From NCBI RefSeq assembly GCF_000472965.1, contig NZ_AXAU01000005.1, positions 1 to 64,000 of the forward strand: a stretch of DNA of 64,000 nucleotides, written 5' to 3'. Position numbers and translations under genes: made by a program. The stretch is from Bradyrhizobium murdochi (GTDB lineage: Bacteria > Pseudomonadota > Alphaproteobacteria > Rhizobiales > Xanthobacteraceae). This document shows, piece by piece, positions 1 through 10,015 of this stretch. The notes below the pieces were generated by a model. It ran no database searches, was not told the DNA's origin, and saw only the letters and a list, made by a program, of their open reading frames with translations. Within the stretch, counting starts at the first letter, position 1. Every line of letters begins with the position of its first letter.

Positions 1-117
1 CCCGTCGATCCATCGCCACCATCGACAAGCCCCCACCCATCAATCCCAGCATTCGCAAACCTCCAACCTCCCCAAACCAGATGGAGTTCTGCTATGGCTG
101 ATCTTCCCCGGACAGCC

Positions 118-246
118 CTGCCCCTTGTGGGAGAGGGTGGACCGAATGAGCGTAGCTCATTCGAGACGGGTGAGGGGTCTGTCTCCGCGGAAACAACCCC
201 TCATCCGCCTTCGCTCCGCGAAGGCACCTTCTCCCACAAGGGGAGA
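118..246. repeat. Palindromic intergenic repeat, family A
   Basis: This element is bounded by a perfect 14-bp inverted repeat at 121-134 and 230-243, with further internal hairpins. The same word pattern (a gag-rich arm, a hairpin, then gggtgagggg) recurs at 4193-4331 and at the right edge of the window. It lies downstream of rmuC on the minus strand. No gene is supported in positions 1-256; the short ORFs here translate repeat sequence. Confidence 0.7.
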
Positions 247-256
247 AGGGAAGGAA

Positions 257-1465
257 CTACTCCCCCGCCTGCAGCTTGCGCGGGGCGGGGAACAGTTCGG
301 GGGTGCTGTTCTTGACGAAACGCGGCACTTCCACCGGCGCATCGGTTTTGCTGAAATCGAGTTCCTCGATCCGTCCGGCACGCTTTTCGATCTTGTCAGC
401 GGAGATCAGGATCTGGCGGACGTCCTCGTTGACGTCGCTAAAATGCTTTTGCAGCTTCAGCACGCGGTCGCGCAAGCGGCCCAGATCGTCGCCGAGGTTG
501 AGAACTTCGGTGCGGATCTGGTCGGCGGCATCGCGCATGCGCGCGTCTTTCAGGATCTGCTGCATCACCTGGATCGCCAGCATCAATAGCGAGGGCGACA
601 CCAGCACGACGCGGGCGCGGTAGGCTTTCTGAATCACGTCGTCAAAGCCGTCGTGGATTTCGGCATAGACCGATTCCGACGGCACGAACATCAGCGCCGT
701 ATCCTGGGTCTCGCCGGCGATCAGGTACTTCTCGGCGATATCATTGACGTGTTTCATCACGTCGTTGCGCAGGCGCTGCGTGGCGAATTTGCGCTCCTCG
801 TCGCTGCGCGCGTCGTGCAGCGCGGTCATCGCCTCCAGCGGAAATTTGGCGTCGATGCAGAGCGGGCGCTGATCCGGCAGGAACACCACGCAATCCGGCC
901 GCTTGCCCGAGGACAGCGTGTATTGGAACTCGTAAGAACCCTGCGGCATGCCGTCCTGCACGATTGCTTCCATCCGCGCCTGGCCGAAGGCGCCGCGCGA
1001 CTGCTTGTTGGCGAGGACGTCGCGGAGCGTGGTCACTTGAGAGGTCAGGTCGGTGAGGTTCTTGTGCGCATTGTCGATGATGCCGAGCCGCTCATGCAGC
1101 ACGCGCAAGCTATCCATGGTGTGGCGCGTGGTCGCTTCCATCGACTGGCCGACACGGTGCGTCACCGAATCCAGCCGCTCGTTGACCGCGCGCGCCATCT
1201 CGGCTTGGCGTCCGGCCAGCGCCTGCGCCATCGCGTCGACCCGCCCCGTCGATTCGCTTTGCGCCCGCAGCATCTCGCTCAGCCGCTCTTCCAGCTCGTC
1301 GGCGCGGATCGCCTGGGCCATTGCCAGTTCCGCGCCGCGACGGCCGGAGCGGGCGATGACGATGGCAATCGCCAGCAGCAGCACCAATGCGAGCGCCGCG
1401 AAGCCCGCCAGCGCCTCGCCCACGTGAATCGGCAGGTCGCCGACGGTGAAGAGAATTTCCTTCAT
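257..1465 (-). CDS. rmuC: DNA recombination protein RmuC
   Basis: RmuC-family protein, thought to limit recombination at inverted repeats and to have a PD-(D/E)XK nuclease-like fold. The 402-residue product has an N-terminal membrane anchor (about residues 10-32), a coiled-coil stretch (about 40-125), then the conserved RmuC domain with RPDCVVFLPDQRPLCIDAKF and LMFVPSESVYAEI. The ATG at 1465 was chosen over the longer frame because AAGG sits 5 nt upstream and the anchor follows directly. It is divergent from def; two CtrA-type sites lie in the shared upstream region. Confidence 0.92.
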   Translation of the reverse strand: MKEILFTVGDLPIHVGEALAGFAALALVLLLAIAIVIARSGRRGAELAMAQAIRADELEERLSEMLRAQSESTGRVDAMAQALAGRQAEMARAVNERLDSVTHRVGQSMEATTRHTMDSLRVLHERLGIIDNAHKNLTDLTSQVTTLRDVLANKQSRGAFGQARMEAIVQDGMPQGSYEFQYTLSSGKRPDCVVFLPDQRPLCIDAKFPLEAMTALHDARSDEERKFATQRLRNDVMKHVNDIAEKYLIAGETQDTALMFVPSESVYAEIHDGFDDVIQKAYRARVVLVSPSLLMLAIQVMQQILKDARMRDAADQIRTEVLNLGDDLGRLRDRVLKLQKHFSDVNEDVRQILISADKIEKRAGRIEELDFSKTDAPVEVPRFVKNSTPELFPAPRKLQAGE

Positions 1466-1545
1466 GTCAGCCTTGTAGCCCGATTCGCCGCTCGAGGCGA
1501 ACGAAGAGGGAACGTTTATGGTAAACGATGGACCAATTTTCGTGG

Positions 1546-1584
1546 TTAACGCCGCCTTAAAAATCATGGTTAAGGCCGCCTTAA
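1546..1584. promoter_or_regulatory. Tandem CtrA-type boxes (TTAA-N7-TTAA x2)
   Basis: Two perfect TTAA-N7-TTAA sites occupy 1546-1560 and 1570-1584, embedded in a 17-bp near-identical direct repeat (1544-1560 and 1568-1584, one mismatch). TTAA-N7-TTAA is the established full site of the alphaproteobacterial cell-cycle regulator CtrA. The pair lies 64 nt before def and about 80 nt before rmuC, so it could serve either gene. Regulation is inferred. Confidence 0.6.
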
Positions 1585-1647
1585 CGGCTGCCGAGGCGGA
1601 TTGACCCCGGCAGGTCAGCGGCTTAAATCCCGCGCCAGAGAAAAATC

Positions 1648-2175
1648 ATGGCCATCAGAGAAATCATCATCCTGCCGGACAAGCAGTTGCGGCTCGTCTC
1701 CAAACCTGTCGAAAAGGTGACGACGGAGATCCGTAAGCTCGCCGACGACATGTTTGAAACCATGTACGACGCGCCCGGCATCGGTCTGGCCGCGATCCAG
1801 GTCGCGCAACCTTTGCGATTGATCACCATGGATCTCGCCAAGAAGGACGAGAACGGCGAGACCAAGCCGAAGCCGCGGGTGTTCATCAACCCGGAAATCA
1901 TCTCCTCGTCCGAGGAAATGTCGATCTACGAGGAGGGCTGCCTTTCGATCCCCGAATATTACGAGGAGGTCGAACGCCCGGCGCGGGTTCGCATCCGCTA
2001 CACCGATCTCGACGGGAAGGTGCATGAGGAGGACGCCGATGGCTTGTTCGCCACCTGCATCCAGCATGAGATCGACCACCTCAACGGCGTGCTGTTCGTG
2101 GACTACCTGTCGAAGCTGAAGCGCGACCGCGTGATGAAGAAGTTTACGAAAGCCGCCAAGCGCGCGGCGGGGTGA
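1648..2175 (+). CDS. def: Peptide deformylase
   Basis: Removes the N-formyl group from nascent proteins in the cytoplasm; a metal-dependent hydrolase. All three family motifs are present: GIGLAAIQ (about residues 46-53), EGCLS with the metal-binding cysteine, and QHEIDHLNG with the HExxH metal ligands. The length of 175 residues is normal. It is followed in the same direction by fmt, the enzyme that adds the formyl group, and truA. This def-fmt-truA order is common in Rhizobiales. Confidence 0.97.
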   Translation: MAIREIIILPDKQLRLVSKPVEKVTTEIRKLADDMFETMYDAPGIGLAAIQVAQPLRLITMDLAKKDENGETKPKPRVFINPEIISSSEEMSIYEEGCLSIPEYYEEVERPARVRIRYTDLDGKVHEEDADGLFATCIQHEIDHLNGVLFVDYLSKLKRDRVMKKFTKAAKRAAG

Positions 2176-2193
2176 TTTGCATCTCTCTCAGCC

Positions 2194-2283
2194 GTCATGC
2201 CCGGGCTTGTCCCGGGCATCCGCGCCTTTCTTTCTGGCTGCACTAAAGACGTAGATGGCCGGGACAAGCCCGGCCATGACGGA
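2194..2283. repeat. Palindromic intergenic repeat, family B
   Basis: A short element between def and fmt with the arms gcccgggcttgtcccgggc and gccgggacaagcccggcc, which form local hairpins and pair with each other. It resembles the REP-like units scattered between genes in Bradyrhizobium. It could act in mRNA 3' end formation for def. Confidence 0.6.
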
Positions 2284-2316
2284 ATAAACTAACGCCGTCC
2301 CGGGATTTTTCACCTC

Positions 2317-3252
2317 ATGCCACTCCGCCTGATCTTCATGGGCACGCCCGACTTCGCAGTGCCGACGCTGCTCGAACTCGTGGCCCACGGCCATCAGGTC
2401 GTGGCGGTCTATACCCGTGTGCCAAAGCCGGGCGGTCGCCGTGGGCTGCAATTGCAGCCGACCCCCGTCGAGCAGGAAGCGCGGCGGCTTCGGATTCCCG
2501 TGCTGACGCCGGCGACGCTGAAGACACCGGAAGCGCTCGCCGAATTCCGCGCGCACAATGCCGACGCCGCCGTCGTCGTCGCCTACGGCATGATCCTGCC
2601 GCAAGCCATTCTCGACGCGCCGCGCTACGGCTGCTTCAACCTGCACGCTTCGCTGCTGCCGCGCTGGCGCGGTGCCGCCCCGATCAATCGCGCCATCATG
2701 GCAGGTGATGCCGAGACCGGCGTGATGGTGATGAAGATGGATGTTGGCCTCGACACCGGCGACGTCGCGATGGCGGAGCGGCTCGCGATCACGGACGCCA
2801 TGACGGCGGCCGATCTGCATGACGCGCTGGCGCCGCTCGGGGCCGACTTGATGGTTCGCGCCATGGGCGGGCTCGAGCGCGGCGGGTTACAGCTCCAAAA
2901 GCAATGCGAAGACGGCGTGACCTACGCCGCCAAGATAGACAAGGCCGAGGCGCGGATCGACTGGAAGCGACCGGCGGGCGAGGTGCTGCGGCATATTCAC
3001 GGGCTGTCGCCGTTTCCGGGCGCCTGGTGCGAGTTGGCTACCGACGGCGAGCCGGCGCGGATCAAGATTCTGCGCTGCGAGTTGGCGAAGGGTTCAGGCG
3101 CGCCCGGCGAGGTGCTCGACGATGGTTTGACGATCGCCTGTGGCGACGGCGCGATCCGCATTCTGGAACTGCAACGCGAAGGCAAGGCGCGGATGAAGGC
3201 CGCAGATTTCCTGCGCGGCACGCCGCTGAAGGCTGGTGCGCGCCTCTCGTGA
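2317..3252 (+). CDS. fmt: Methionyl-tRNA formyltransferase
   Basis: Transfers a formyl group from 10-formyl-tetrahydrofolate to Met-tRNAfMet. The 311-residue protein has the N-terminal formyltransferase fold with [11 protein letters not shown] at the start and the catalytic segment [19 protein letters not shown] (His and the later Asp in DTGD), then the C-terminal tRNA-binding domain with GLSPFPGAW. It lies between def and truA in the same orientation, separated from each by a palindromic repeat. Confidence 0.97.
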   Translation: MPLRLIFMGTPDFAVPTLLELVAHGHQVVAVYTRVPKPGGRRGLQLQPTPVEQEARRLRIPVLTPATLKTPEALAEFRAHNADAAVVVAYGMILPQAILDAPRYGCFNLHASLLPRWRGAAPINRAIMAGDAETGVMVMKMDVGLDTGDVAMAERLAITDAMTAADLHDALAPLGADLMVRAMGGLERGGLQLQKQCEDGVTYAAKIDKAEARIDWKRPAGEVLRHIHGLSPFPGAWCELATDGEPARIKILRCELAKGSGAPGEVLDDGLTIACGDGAIRILELQREGKARMKAADFLRGTPLKAGARLS

Positions 3253-3256
3253 CGCT

Positions 3257-3425
3257 GTCATACCCCGCGACCCGTCTCCGCCAAGGCTTCGCCGGGGTTT
3301 TTGGAAAAATGGGTCCGCCGGAGCTTTAGCGGAGGCGACAGGCGGGGTATCCAGTACGCCGCGGCTTTTGAGATTGAACCGAGGAGCCGCGGCGTACTGG
3401 ATCATCCGCTTTCGCGGATGATGAC
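3257..3425. repeat. Palindromic intergenic repeat, family C
   Basis: A composite element between fmt and truA. The arms include ccagtacgccgcgg and its complement ccgcggcgtactgg around a short spacer, flanked by a small gc-rich hairpin. The same core (ccgcggcgtactggat) recurs at 51186-51296, which marks it as a dispersed repeat rather than a gene-specific signal. Confidence 0.65.
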
Positions 3426-3442
3426 AGTTCCATTGGATTGAG

Positions 3443-4180
3443 ATGCCCCGCTACAAACTCATCATCGAATACGACGGCACGCCGTTCTCCGGTTGGCAGA
3501 TCCAGGATAACGCGCCGACCGTGCAGGGCGCGCTGGAAACTGCGGTAAAGGCGATCTGCGGCGAGGACGTGCGCGTCCATGGCTCGGGCCGCACCGATGC
3601 CGGGGTCCATGCGCTGGCGCAGGTCGCGCATTGCGATATCCAAAAGCCGTTTCCGCCGGGCCGGCTGCGCGACGGGCTGAACGCGCATTTGCGCCCGCAT
3701 CCGATCGGCATACTGTCGGCGGAGATTGTGGCCGATGATTTCGAGGCACGTTTCTCGGCCAAGAGACGCCACTACCGCTACCGGATCACCAACACCAGAG
3801 CCAATCTCGCGCTCGACATCAAGCGGAGCTGGCGGGTGCCGCGGCATCTCGATACGGACGCGATGGACGCCGCAGCCAAGAGGCTGCTCGGCAAGCACGA
3901 TTTCACGACGTTTCGCGACACCGAGTGCCAGGCCAAATCGCCGGAGAAGACGCTCGACCAGCTCGACGTGATCAGGGAAGGCGATCAGGTTTCGATCCTC
4001 ACCTCCGCGCGCTCGTTCCTGCACAGCCAGGTGCGCTCGATGGTGGGCTCACTGGTCTGGGTCGGCGAAGGCCGCTGGAGCGCCGACGATCTCGCCGCCG
4101 CTTTAGCCGCCCGCAACCGCTCCGCCTGCGGCCCCGTCGCCCCGCCGGAGGGACTGTATCTGGTGCGGGTGGAGTATTAG
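3443..4180 (+). CDS. truA: tRNA pseudouridine synthase A
   Basis: Makes pseudouridine at positions 38-40 of the tRNA anticodon stem-loop. The 245-residue product shows the TruA active-site segment [14 protein letters not shown] (catalytic Asp near residue 52), the N-terminal [10 protein letters not shown], and a C-terminal [18 protein letters not shown]. The length is normal. It ends the def-fmt-truA run and converges on dapE across a family A repeat. Confidence 0.97.
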   Translation: MPRYKLIIEYDGTPFSGWQIQDNAPTVQGALETAVKAICGEDVRVHGSGRTDAGVHALAQVAHCDIQKPFPPGRLRDGLNAHLRPHPIGILSAEIVADDFEARFSAKRRHYRYRITNTRANLALDIKRSWRVPRHLDTDAMDAAAKRLLGKHDFTTFRDTECQAKSPEKTLDQLDVIREGDQVSILTSARSFLHSQVRSMVGSLVWVGEGRWSADDLAAALAARNRSACGPVAPPEGLYLVRVEY

Positions 4181-4192
4181 ATGTGCTCTCTT

Positions 4193-4331
4193 AACCTCGC
4201 CCCGCTTGCGGGGAGAGGTCGGATCGCTCTTGCGATCCGGGTGAGGGGGTACAGATCTATCAACCGCACACGACTCGTGGAGAGAGCCCCTCACGCCGAC
4301 CCTCTTCCCGCAAGAGCGGGCGAGTCACCCA
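4193..4331. repeat. Palindromic intergenic repeat, family A
   Basis: Starts with cctcgccccgcttgcgggga and continues with a gatcgc hairpin and gggtgagggg, then an inverted arm ending in cgcaagagcggg. It lies between the convergent truA and dapE genes and overlaps the last codons of dapE by a few bases. A close copy begins at about 63938 and runs off the window. Confidence 0.65.
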
Positions 4332-5479
4332 AAATACCGCTCCAGCACCCCGCGATAAATCCTCGTCAGCTTTTCCAGATCCGACACCGGCGTGCGTTCG
4401 TCGATTTGGTGCATGGTCTGGCCGACCAGGCCGAATTCGATCACCGGGCAATAGCTCGAAATGAAGCGTGCGTCCGAGGTGCCGCCGGAAGTCGAGAGCT
4501 CCGGCTTGCGTCCGGTGACTTCCTCGATCGCGCTTGCCGCGAGATCGGTGAACGCGCCCGGCTTCGTCACGAACACGTTGGAGTTGGAATATTCCCACAC
4601 GATGCGGGCGCGGATGCGGTTGCCGCAGGCCTTTGCCAGCCGCTCCTCGACCAGCGCGCGCAAGCTTTCCTGCGTGTGGTTGTCGTTGTAGCGGATGTTG
4701 AATTTTGCACGCGCCTGTCCGGGGATGACGTTGCTGGCGGTATTGCCGACATCGACGGAGGTGAACTCGAGGTTGGAGGCCTGGAATTGCGCGCTGCCAT
4801 GGTCGAGCGGCTCGTCGGAGAGCGCTACGATCAGCCGCGAAATATCAGGCACTGGATTCGACGCGCGGTGCGGATAGGCGACATGGCCCTGCACGCCCTC
4901 GACATAGAGCGTGCCGGACTGCGAGCCGCGGCGGCCGATCTTGATGCAGTCGCCGAGCACTTCGACGTTGGAAGGTTCGCCGAGCACGCAATGATCGAAT
5001 TTTTCGCCGCGCTCGGCGCACCACTTCAACAGCTTGATGGTGCCGTTGACCGAAATGTCCTCTTCGTCCCCGGTGATCAAAAACGAGATCGAACCTTTTG
5101 GCTTGCCGCCATTGTCGGCGAGATATTGCAGCACGGCTGCGACGCTGCAGGCAATGCCGCCCTTCATATCGACCGCGCCGCGGCCATAGAGAAAGCCGTC
5201 CTTGACCTCGCCCGAAAACGCGCCGAGCGTCCACGCGGCCTCGTCGCCGGGTGGCACCACGTCAGTATGGCCGGCAAAGGTGATGTGCGGCGCCTCGGTG
5301 CCGATCCGGGCATAGAGATTGTCGATATCGGCGGCGCCTGGCTCGCCGAAGGTGACGCGATGCACCTCGAAGCCGGCGCCCTTCAGCAGACGTTCGAGCA
5401 CGCCGAGCGCACCGGCATCGGCAGGGGTGACAGAGGGGCAGCGGACGAGATCGCGGGTAATGGTAACGGCGTCATTCAT
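4325..5479 (-). CDS. dapE: Succinyl-diaminopimelate desuccinylase
   Basis: Hydrolyses N-succinyl-LL-diaminopimelate in the lysine/peptidoglycan pathway; a two-metal M20 peptidase-family enzyme. The 384 residues contain [13 protein letters not shown] (metal-binding His and Asp), [10 protein letters not shown] (bridging Asp), ITGDEED (catalytic and metal-binding acids) and [10 protein letters not shown]. The start is the ATG at 5479 ([19 protein letters not shown]); the open frame extends upstream, but that part has no family features. It lies just downstream of dapD on the same strand, so both steps of the succinylase branch are together. Confidence 0.95.
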   Translation of the reverse strand: MNDAVTITRDLVRCPSVTPADAGALGVLERLLKGAGFEVHRVTFGEPGAADIDNLYARIGTEAPHITFAGHTDVVPPGDEAAWTLGAFSGEVKDGFLYGRGAVDMKGGIACSVAAVLQYLADNGGKPKGSISFLITGDEEDISVNGTIKLLKWCAERGEKFDHCVLGEPSNVEVLGDCIKIGRRGSQSGTLYVEGVQGHVAYPHRASNPVPDISRLIVALSDEPLDHGSAQFQASNLEFTSVDVGNTASNVIPGQARAKFNIRYNDNHTQESLRALVEERLAKACGNRIRARIVWEYSNSNVFVTKPGAFTDLAASAIEEVTGRKPELSTSGGTSDARFISSYCPVIEFGLVGQTMHQIDERTPVSDLEKLTRIYRGVLERYFG

Positions 5480-5589
5480 ACCCCCGCTTAACACGCCAAA
5501 CCGGCGGCGGGCCAGCCTTGTAACTCCAGGCGGCGGCAAAGCGCGCGGCGCGGTGGTTGGTCGCCCCGGGACGACTTCAGGTTCGAGCC

Positions 5590-6435
5590 CTAGTCCCGCA
5601 GCAATTCGTTGATGCTGGTCTTGGCGCGGGTACGTTCGTCGACGCGCTTGACGATCACGGCGCAGGCCGTCGATGGGCCGGGCTGGCCGTTCTTCAGGGG
5701 TTTGCCGGGCAGGGCGCCGGGAACTACGACCGAATATTCCGGCACTTCGCCGATGAAGGTCTCGCCGGTCTCGCGGTCGACGATCTTGGTGGAAGCGCCG
5801 AGGAACACGCCCATTGCCAGCACCGCGCCCTTGCGCACGATCACGCCTTCGGCGACTTCCGAGCGCGCGCCGATGAAGCAATCGTCCTCGACGATCACAG
5901 GCTCGGCCTGCAGCGGCTCCAGCACGCCGCCGATGCCGACGCCGCCGGAAATATGCACGCGCTTGCCGATCTGCGCGCAGGAACCAACTGTCGACCAGGT
6001 GTCGATCATGGTCGCCTCATCGACATAGGCGCCGAGATTGACGAAGGACGGCATCAGCACGACGTTGCGGGCGATGAAGGCCGAGCGGCGCACGATCGCG
6101 CCGGGGACGGCGCGGAAACCGGCATCGCGAAAGCGGTTCTCGCCCCAGCCCTCGAATTTCGACGGCACTTTGTCCCACCACGACGCCTTGCCGGGGCCGC
6201 CGGGAATCGCGGCCATATCGTTGAGGCGGAACGACAGCAGCACGGCCTTCTTCAGCCACTGATTGACCTTCCACTTGCCCGAGGCCTCGCGCTCGGCCAC
6301 CCGCGCTTCGCCCTTGTCGAGCAGTTCAAGCGCGTGATCGACAGCCTCGCGAACCTCGCCCTTGGTCGCCGTCGAGACGCCGTCGCGGGCATCGAAGGCG
6401 GAATTGACGGTGGATTCGAGCGCGGACAGGGACAT
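5590..6435 (-). CDS. dapD: Tetrahydrodipicolinate N-succinyltransferase
   Basis: Transfers succinate from succinyl-CoA to tetrahydrodipicolinate, the step before DapC/DapE in lysine biosynthesis. The 281-residue protein has an N-terminal helical part ([14 protein letters not shown]) and a left-handed beta-helix of hexapeptide repeats ([20 protein letters not shown], then [14 protein letters not shown]). The length matches the family. It is followed 110 nt downstream by dapE. Confidence 0.97.
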   Translation of the reverse strand: MSLSALESTVNSAFDARDGVSTATKGEVREAVDHALELLDKGEARVAEREASGKWKVNQWLKKAVLLSFRLNDMAAIPGGPGKASWWDKVPSKFEGWGENRFRDAGFRAVPGAIVRRSAFIARNVVLMPSFVNLGAYVDEATMIDTWSTVGSCAQIGKRVHISGGVGIGGVLEPLQAEPVIVEDDCFIGARSEVAEGVIVRKGAVLAMGVFLGASTKIVDRETGETFIGEVPEYSVVVPGALPGKPLKNGQPGPSTACAVIVKRVDERTRAKTSINELLRD

Positions 6436-6508
6436 CGGGATTCCTCGGGGGATTGGGCAAAGTCGGTGGGCTTTTTCGGGATTTGGGAGGTGAGAGTCAA
6501 GGCAGGAT

Positions 6509-6544
6509 GTCGTCCCTGCTTTCGCATGCGTTCGCAGGGACGAC
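6509..6544. repeat. Short inverted repeat (family D core)
   Basis: The 11-base arm gtcgtccctgc at 6509-6519 is matched exactly by gcagggacgac at 6534-6544. This is the minimal form of the family D palindrome also seen at 7268-7415 and 60985-61110. It lies between dapD and the pyrimidine nucleotidase gene. Confidence 0.65.
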
Positions 6545-6553
6545 GGCGAAGGT

Positions 6554-7249
6554 CTATAGGCCGCGCGCCAATCGCTCCAAAAATCCCGTCAAATCATCCG
6601 TGACATGGTCGACGTAAGCTGCATCGCGGCCTTCCAGCTCCCAATCCTCGCGCACCACTTCCTTGGCGCCGTCAGGCACCACCAGCACCGTGGTCATGCC
6701 GAGCTGGTGCGGCACCACGAGGTTGCGGGCGAGATCCTCGAACATCGCCGATCTCAGGGGATCGACGCCGTGGACGCGCAGGAACCTGTCGTAGGTCTGC
6801 GGCGCCGGCTTCGGCTCCAGCTCGGCGGCGATGATATCGAACACCGCCTCGAAATGCGCAGCCAGACCGAGCCGCTCCAACACCGCGCCGGCATGATCGG
6901 TCGAGCCGTTGGTCAGGATCAGCTTGCGCCCCGAAAGTTTTGCGATCGCAGCCCCCATCGCCGGGTTCGGCTCCAGCGGCGAATGATCGATCTGGTGCAC
7001 ATAGGCGAGGTAATCGTCGGCGCGCACGCCGTGCTCAGTCATCATGCCGCGCATGCTGGTGCCGTAACGGCGGTAATAATCCTTCTGGATCACGCGGGCT
7101 TCTTCCGCGGAGATCTTCAAGTAAGCGCTGATGAACTCGCCGATCCGCGCGTCGACCTGCTGCCACAGATTGACGTGATGCGGGTACAGCGTGTTGTCGA
7201 GATCGAACACCCAGGTGTCGATGTGGCTGAAGGAGCGCGGAGATCTCAT
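6554..7249 (-). CDS. HAD-family pyrimidine 5'-nucleotidase
   Basis: HAD-superfamily phosphatase of the pyrimidine 5'-nucleotidase (SDT1-like) group. The motifs are DLDNTLYP (motif I, nucleophile Asp), LTNGS (motif II), KPAPQTYD (motif III Lys) and MFEDLARNL (motif IV). The ATG at 7249 is preferred (231 residues); a GTG three codons upstream is possible but sits too close to its AGGG. The substrate is inferred from family membership only. It lies upstream of dapD on the same strand. Confidence 0.85.
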   Translation of the reverse strand: MRSPRSFSHIDTWVFDLDNTLYPHHVNLWQQVDARIGEFISAYLKISAEEARVIQKDYYRRYGTSMRGMMTEHGVRADDYLAYVHQIDHSPLEPNPAMGAAIAKLSGRKLILTNGSTDHAGAVLERLGLAAHFEAVFDIIAAELEPKPAPQTYDRFLRVHGVDPLRSAMFEDLARNLVVPHQLGMTTVLVVPDGAKEVVREDWELEGRDAAYVDHVTDDLTGFLERLARGL

Positions 7250-7267
7250 TTTTGTCACTGCCCTATC

Positions 7268-7415
7268 TACCCGTCGTCCCTGCGAACGCAGGGACCCATA
7301 CGCCGCGGCGGTTATTGGTGAGCACAGTGCGCATTGCCTTTTGTCGCGGGTAGGATCTTAGCCAAAACTCGGTTCGGTGGTTATGGGTCCCTGCGTTCGC
7401 AGGGACGACGATGTT
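7268..7415. repeat. Palindromic intergenic repeat, family D
   Basis: Begins with gtcgtccctgcgaacgcagg, continues to gacccatacgccgcgg, and ends with the inverted arm tgggtccctgcgttcgcagg followed by gacgacg. The two arms are complementary over about 25 bases with inner hairpins. A second full-length copy is at 60985-61110. Confidence 0.75.
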
Positions 7416-7450
7416 CGCAGGGACGACGATAGAGTGTGCGCCGTGCTTCA

Positions 7451-8500
7451 TCACGGCATCGCAAATCGCAGCGTCTTGCCGCCGCTACTCATATCGACCG
7501 GCGCAAACCCGATTGCGGCAAGCCCGCGCGTACCGCAATCGCCCTGTTCGGAAATCTCGAACTTGCTTTCGCGCGTGCAGAGCTGTTTCGGGCCGCCCCA
7601 GTTCAACGGCTTGTCCCGGTACTTGATGGCGCGGCTTTCGCCGTCGACGGCTTCGGCAAAGCTATAGACCTGTTTGGGCTGGCCGATCACATCGGGATGC
7701 AGGCACTTGCCGGGATCGATGCGGTACCAGCCGCGGCTGGTCACCGCTTTGCCGTCGTCGGTGGCGACCGCCGCCATGACCTTGTGCGGCGTGTCGTTGC
7801 ACCAGGTTAGCCCTGCTGAGGAGGGCTTTTGCACAGCGTCGATCATGGTGGCGAAGAAGTTTTGCGACTGCACGATTTCGGCCGCCAGTCCGCGGCTCTT
7901 CAGAAAGGCGCTCAAGGCGGCTTGCGTCTTCGGCCCGTCGACGCCGTCGATCGGCGCGGCGTCATGGCCCGCGATCACCAGGAGCCGCTGGATGCCGGCG
8001 AGCCGTGCCTGCTCGTCGTCATACTCGGAATCTTCGGCCAGATAGGCGACAAGGGTGCCGTCGTCGGTCCGCGTCGGCGTGATCTGGGTGAACGGCGCCG
8101 GCGTCTGGTTGCCACGGCACTGGCGGGCGGCGGCGATGACGAAATTGTCCGGCGCGATGCACAGTGTGTCGCTGCCGTTCTGCGGGATCGGCGAGGCGCC
8201 GTAGACACCGAGCGCACGCGCGTTCAACAGGATGCGGTCGGCAGTCAGCGCGCCCTGCAGCACCACGCGGCAGGCGGCCGGATCGATCCGGAACCAGCCG
8301 CGCGTCGCGGTGGCCGATTTCTCGTCGATGCCGATCGCGGCCTCGACGACGTAGCTCATGCGGTTGCAGAGCTTTAAGTCGGCAAACGCGGGCAGTGAAG
8401 CAACGAACAACGAGATCATTGCAGCCGGCAGCGACATCAGAATGCGCGTGAGAGCGGATAGAGGGCGTGGCCTCGTTCTCCACTCGACAAGCCCGGCCAT
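7451..8500 (-). CDS. Secreted protein with two DUF1036 domains
   Basis: The function is unknown. From the ATG at 8500 (AAAGG 5 nt upstream) the product is 349 residues with a signal sequence (hydrophobic stretch about 20-38, ending ASLPAFA). Two DUF1036 copies follow: LKLCNRMSYVVEAAIG with RGWFRIDPAACR, and LTWCNDTPHKVMAAVA with RGWYRIDPGKC. Between them is a segment resembling a peptidoglycan-binding repeat (IDGVDGPKTQAALSAFLKSR). DUF1036 proteins are small secreted proteins of alphaproteobacteria. It lies directly downstream of argB on the same strand. Confidence 0.8.
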   Translation of the reverse strand: MAGLVEWRTRPRPLSALTRILMSLPAAMISLFVASLPAFADLKLCNRMSYVVEAAIGIDEKSATATRGWFRIDPAACRVVLQGALTADRILLNARALGVYGASPIPQNGSDTLCIAPDNFVIAAARQCRGNQTPAPFTQITPTRTDDGTLVAYLAEDSEYDDEQARLAGIQRLLVIAGHDAAPIDGVDGPKTQAALSAFLKSRGLAAEIVQSQNFFATMIDAVQKPSSAGLTWCNDTPHKVMAAVATDDGKAVTSRGWYRIDPGKCLHPDVIGQPKQVYSFAEAVDGESRAIKYRDKPLNWGGPKQLCTRESKFEISEQGDCGTRGLAAIGFAPVDMSSGGKTLRFAMP

Positions 8501-8532
8501 GATGGCCTTTGTTCGCCTCGCCGCTTTGCGCA

Positions 8533-9429
8533 TCACTTATGGATCAGCGTGCCGGTGCCCTGGTTTGTGAACAATTCGAGCAGCACCGCGTGCCGCATCT
8601 TGCCGTCGATGATGACGACGCCCTGCACGCCCTGTTCCAGCGCGTAGATGCAGGTCTCGACCTTCGGAATCATGCCGCCGGAAATCGTGCCGTCGGCGAT
8701 CAGCTTTCGCGCGTCCTTCACCGACAACTCCGGAATCAGCTTCTTCGACTTGTCGAGCACGCCGGGAACGTCGGTCAACAGCAGCAGCCGCTTGGCCTTG
8801 AGCGCGCCGGCCACTGCGCCGGCAAAGGTGTCGGCGTTGATGTTGAGCGTGTGGCCGTCATGCGAGGTCGCCAGCGGCGCCAGCACCGGGATCAGTTCAT
8901 AGCCGATCAACTGGTTCAACAGCGTAAGATCGACCTTGTCGGGATCGCCGACGAAGCCGAGATCGATCGCCTTCTCGATATTCGAATCCGGATCGACCAT
9001 GGTCCGCGACGTCTTGGTCGCCTTCACCATGTTGCCGTCCTTGCCGGACAGTCCGACGGCCTTGCCGCCGGCTTCGTTGATGTAGCCGACGAGTTGCTTG
9101 TTCACCGAGCCCGCCAGCACCATCTCGACGATCTCGATCGTGGCGGCATCGGTGATGCGCAGCCCCGCGGCAAATTCCGACTGGATGCCGAGCCGCTTCA
9201 GCATGGTCGCGATCTGCGGCCCGCCGCCATGCACCACCACCGGATTGATCGCGGTCTGCTCCAACAGCACGATGTCGCGCGCAAATGCCTTGGCAGTTTC
9301 CTCCGCGCCCATGGCGTGGCCGCCATATTTGATGACGATGGTTTCCTCGTCATATTGCTGCATATGCGGAAGCGCTTCCGACAGGATGCGGGCCTGATCG
9401 AGCGGGCTGATATCTTGCGCTGATGTCAT
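8533..9429 (-). CDS. argB: Acetylglutamate kinase
   Basis: Phosphorylates N-acetyl-L-glutamate, the second step of arginine biosynthesis. The 298-residue protein shows KYGGHAMG (phosphate binding), VHGGGPQI (substrate binding), and [10 protein letters not shown] near the C-terminus. The length is normal. It sits downstream of engB and the DUF423 gene in the usual rhizobial order; its stop codon overlaps alternative starts of the DUF1036 gene. Confidence 0.97.
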   Translation of the reverse strand: MTSAQDISPLDQARILSEALPHMQQYDEETIVIKYGGHAMGAEETAKAFARDIVLLEQTAINPVVVHGGGPQIATMLKRLGIQSEFAAGLRITDAATIEIVEMVLAGSVNKQLVGYINEAGGKAVGLSGKDGNMVKATKTSRTMVDPDSNIEKAIDLGFVGDPDKVDLTLLNQLIGYELIPVLAPLATSHDGHTLNINADTFAGAVAGALKAKRLLLLTDVPGVLDKSKKLIPELSVKDARKLIADGTISGGMIPKVETCIYALEQGVQGVVIIDGKMRHAVLLELFTNQGTGTLIHK

Positions 9430-9507
9430 GAAGCGGGTCTCGCCATTTTCGGATGTCGGGCCGGGTTCTATCCGATTGGCGGGCAGGGCGCAAAGTGCGG
9501 GAATTGC

Positions 9508-9640
9508 AGGGGCTCGTGCCCCGGACGCAGCGCAGCGCGCGAGCGGTGCGCTGCAGAGCCGGGGCCTATGTGGCTGCCACGGGTCCCGGCTCTGCGGAGC
9601 AGCGTTGCACGCTGCACCGCGTCCGGGACACGATATCTGG
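9508..9640. repeat. Palindromic intergenic repeat, family E
   Basis: Lies between argB and the DUF423 gene. Complementary arms are built from gccccggacgcagcgcagcg and its approximate complement gctgcaccgcgtccgggac, with inner hairpins around agccggggc and gtcccggct. No coding region is supported here. Confidence 0.6.
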
Positions 9641-9643
9641 GCG

Positions 9644-10015
9644 TTACCTCTGCTTTGGCCAGGCCGCCGAAACCGCCAGCACCAGCCAACTCGCGATCAG
9701 CAGTGTCCCCCCGGTGGGTGCGGCCATCGTAAACAGCCCATGCCCGGCATAGTGCCGCAGCGTCAAATCGCCGGCGAACAGGCTCGCTGCGAGAACAAAG
9801 CCGAAAGCGGCCGCGATACCGATTTTCGCGTGAACCATCCCGCGCTCGGTCAACGCGACGGCTCCCAATACCGCGCTGGCGTGAAACAACAGCATCGACG
9901 ACGCCGACACCAGCCGCGACGCATCCGCGCCATGGGCGGAGGCTGCCGCCAGCATGACACCATCAGCGCCCATGATGGCAGCGAGCACGATCAGGATGCG
10001 GCCGGCGCGGCTCAT
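9644..10015 (-). CDS. DUF423 family membrane protein
   Basis: A 123-residue, four-helix integral membrane protein of the DUF423 family, of unknown function. It is strongly hydrophobic throughout, with [20 protein letters not shown] typical of the family and a C-terminal [15 protein letters not shown]. Its start ATG shares one base with the engB stop (TGATG), which indicates translational coupling. Confidence 0.85.
   Translation of the reverse strand: MSRAGRILIVLAAIMGADGVMLAAASAHGADASRLVSASSMLLFHASAVLGAVALTERGMVHAKIGIAAAFGFVLAASLFAGDLTLRHYAGHGLFTMAAPTGGTLLIASWLVLAVSAAWPKQR

Noticed and set aside
4181..5491. 436-residue plus-strand frame opposite dapE
   Set aside because: It is a shadow of dapE; the minus strand carries all M20 peptidase motifs.
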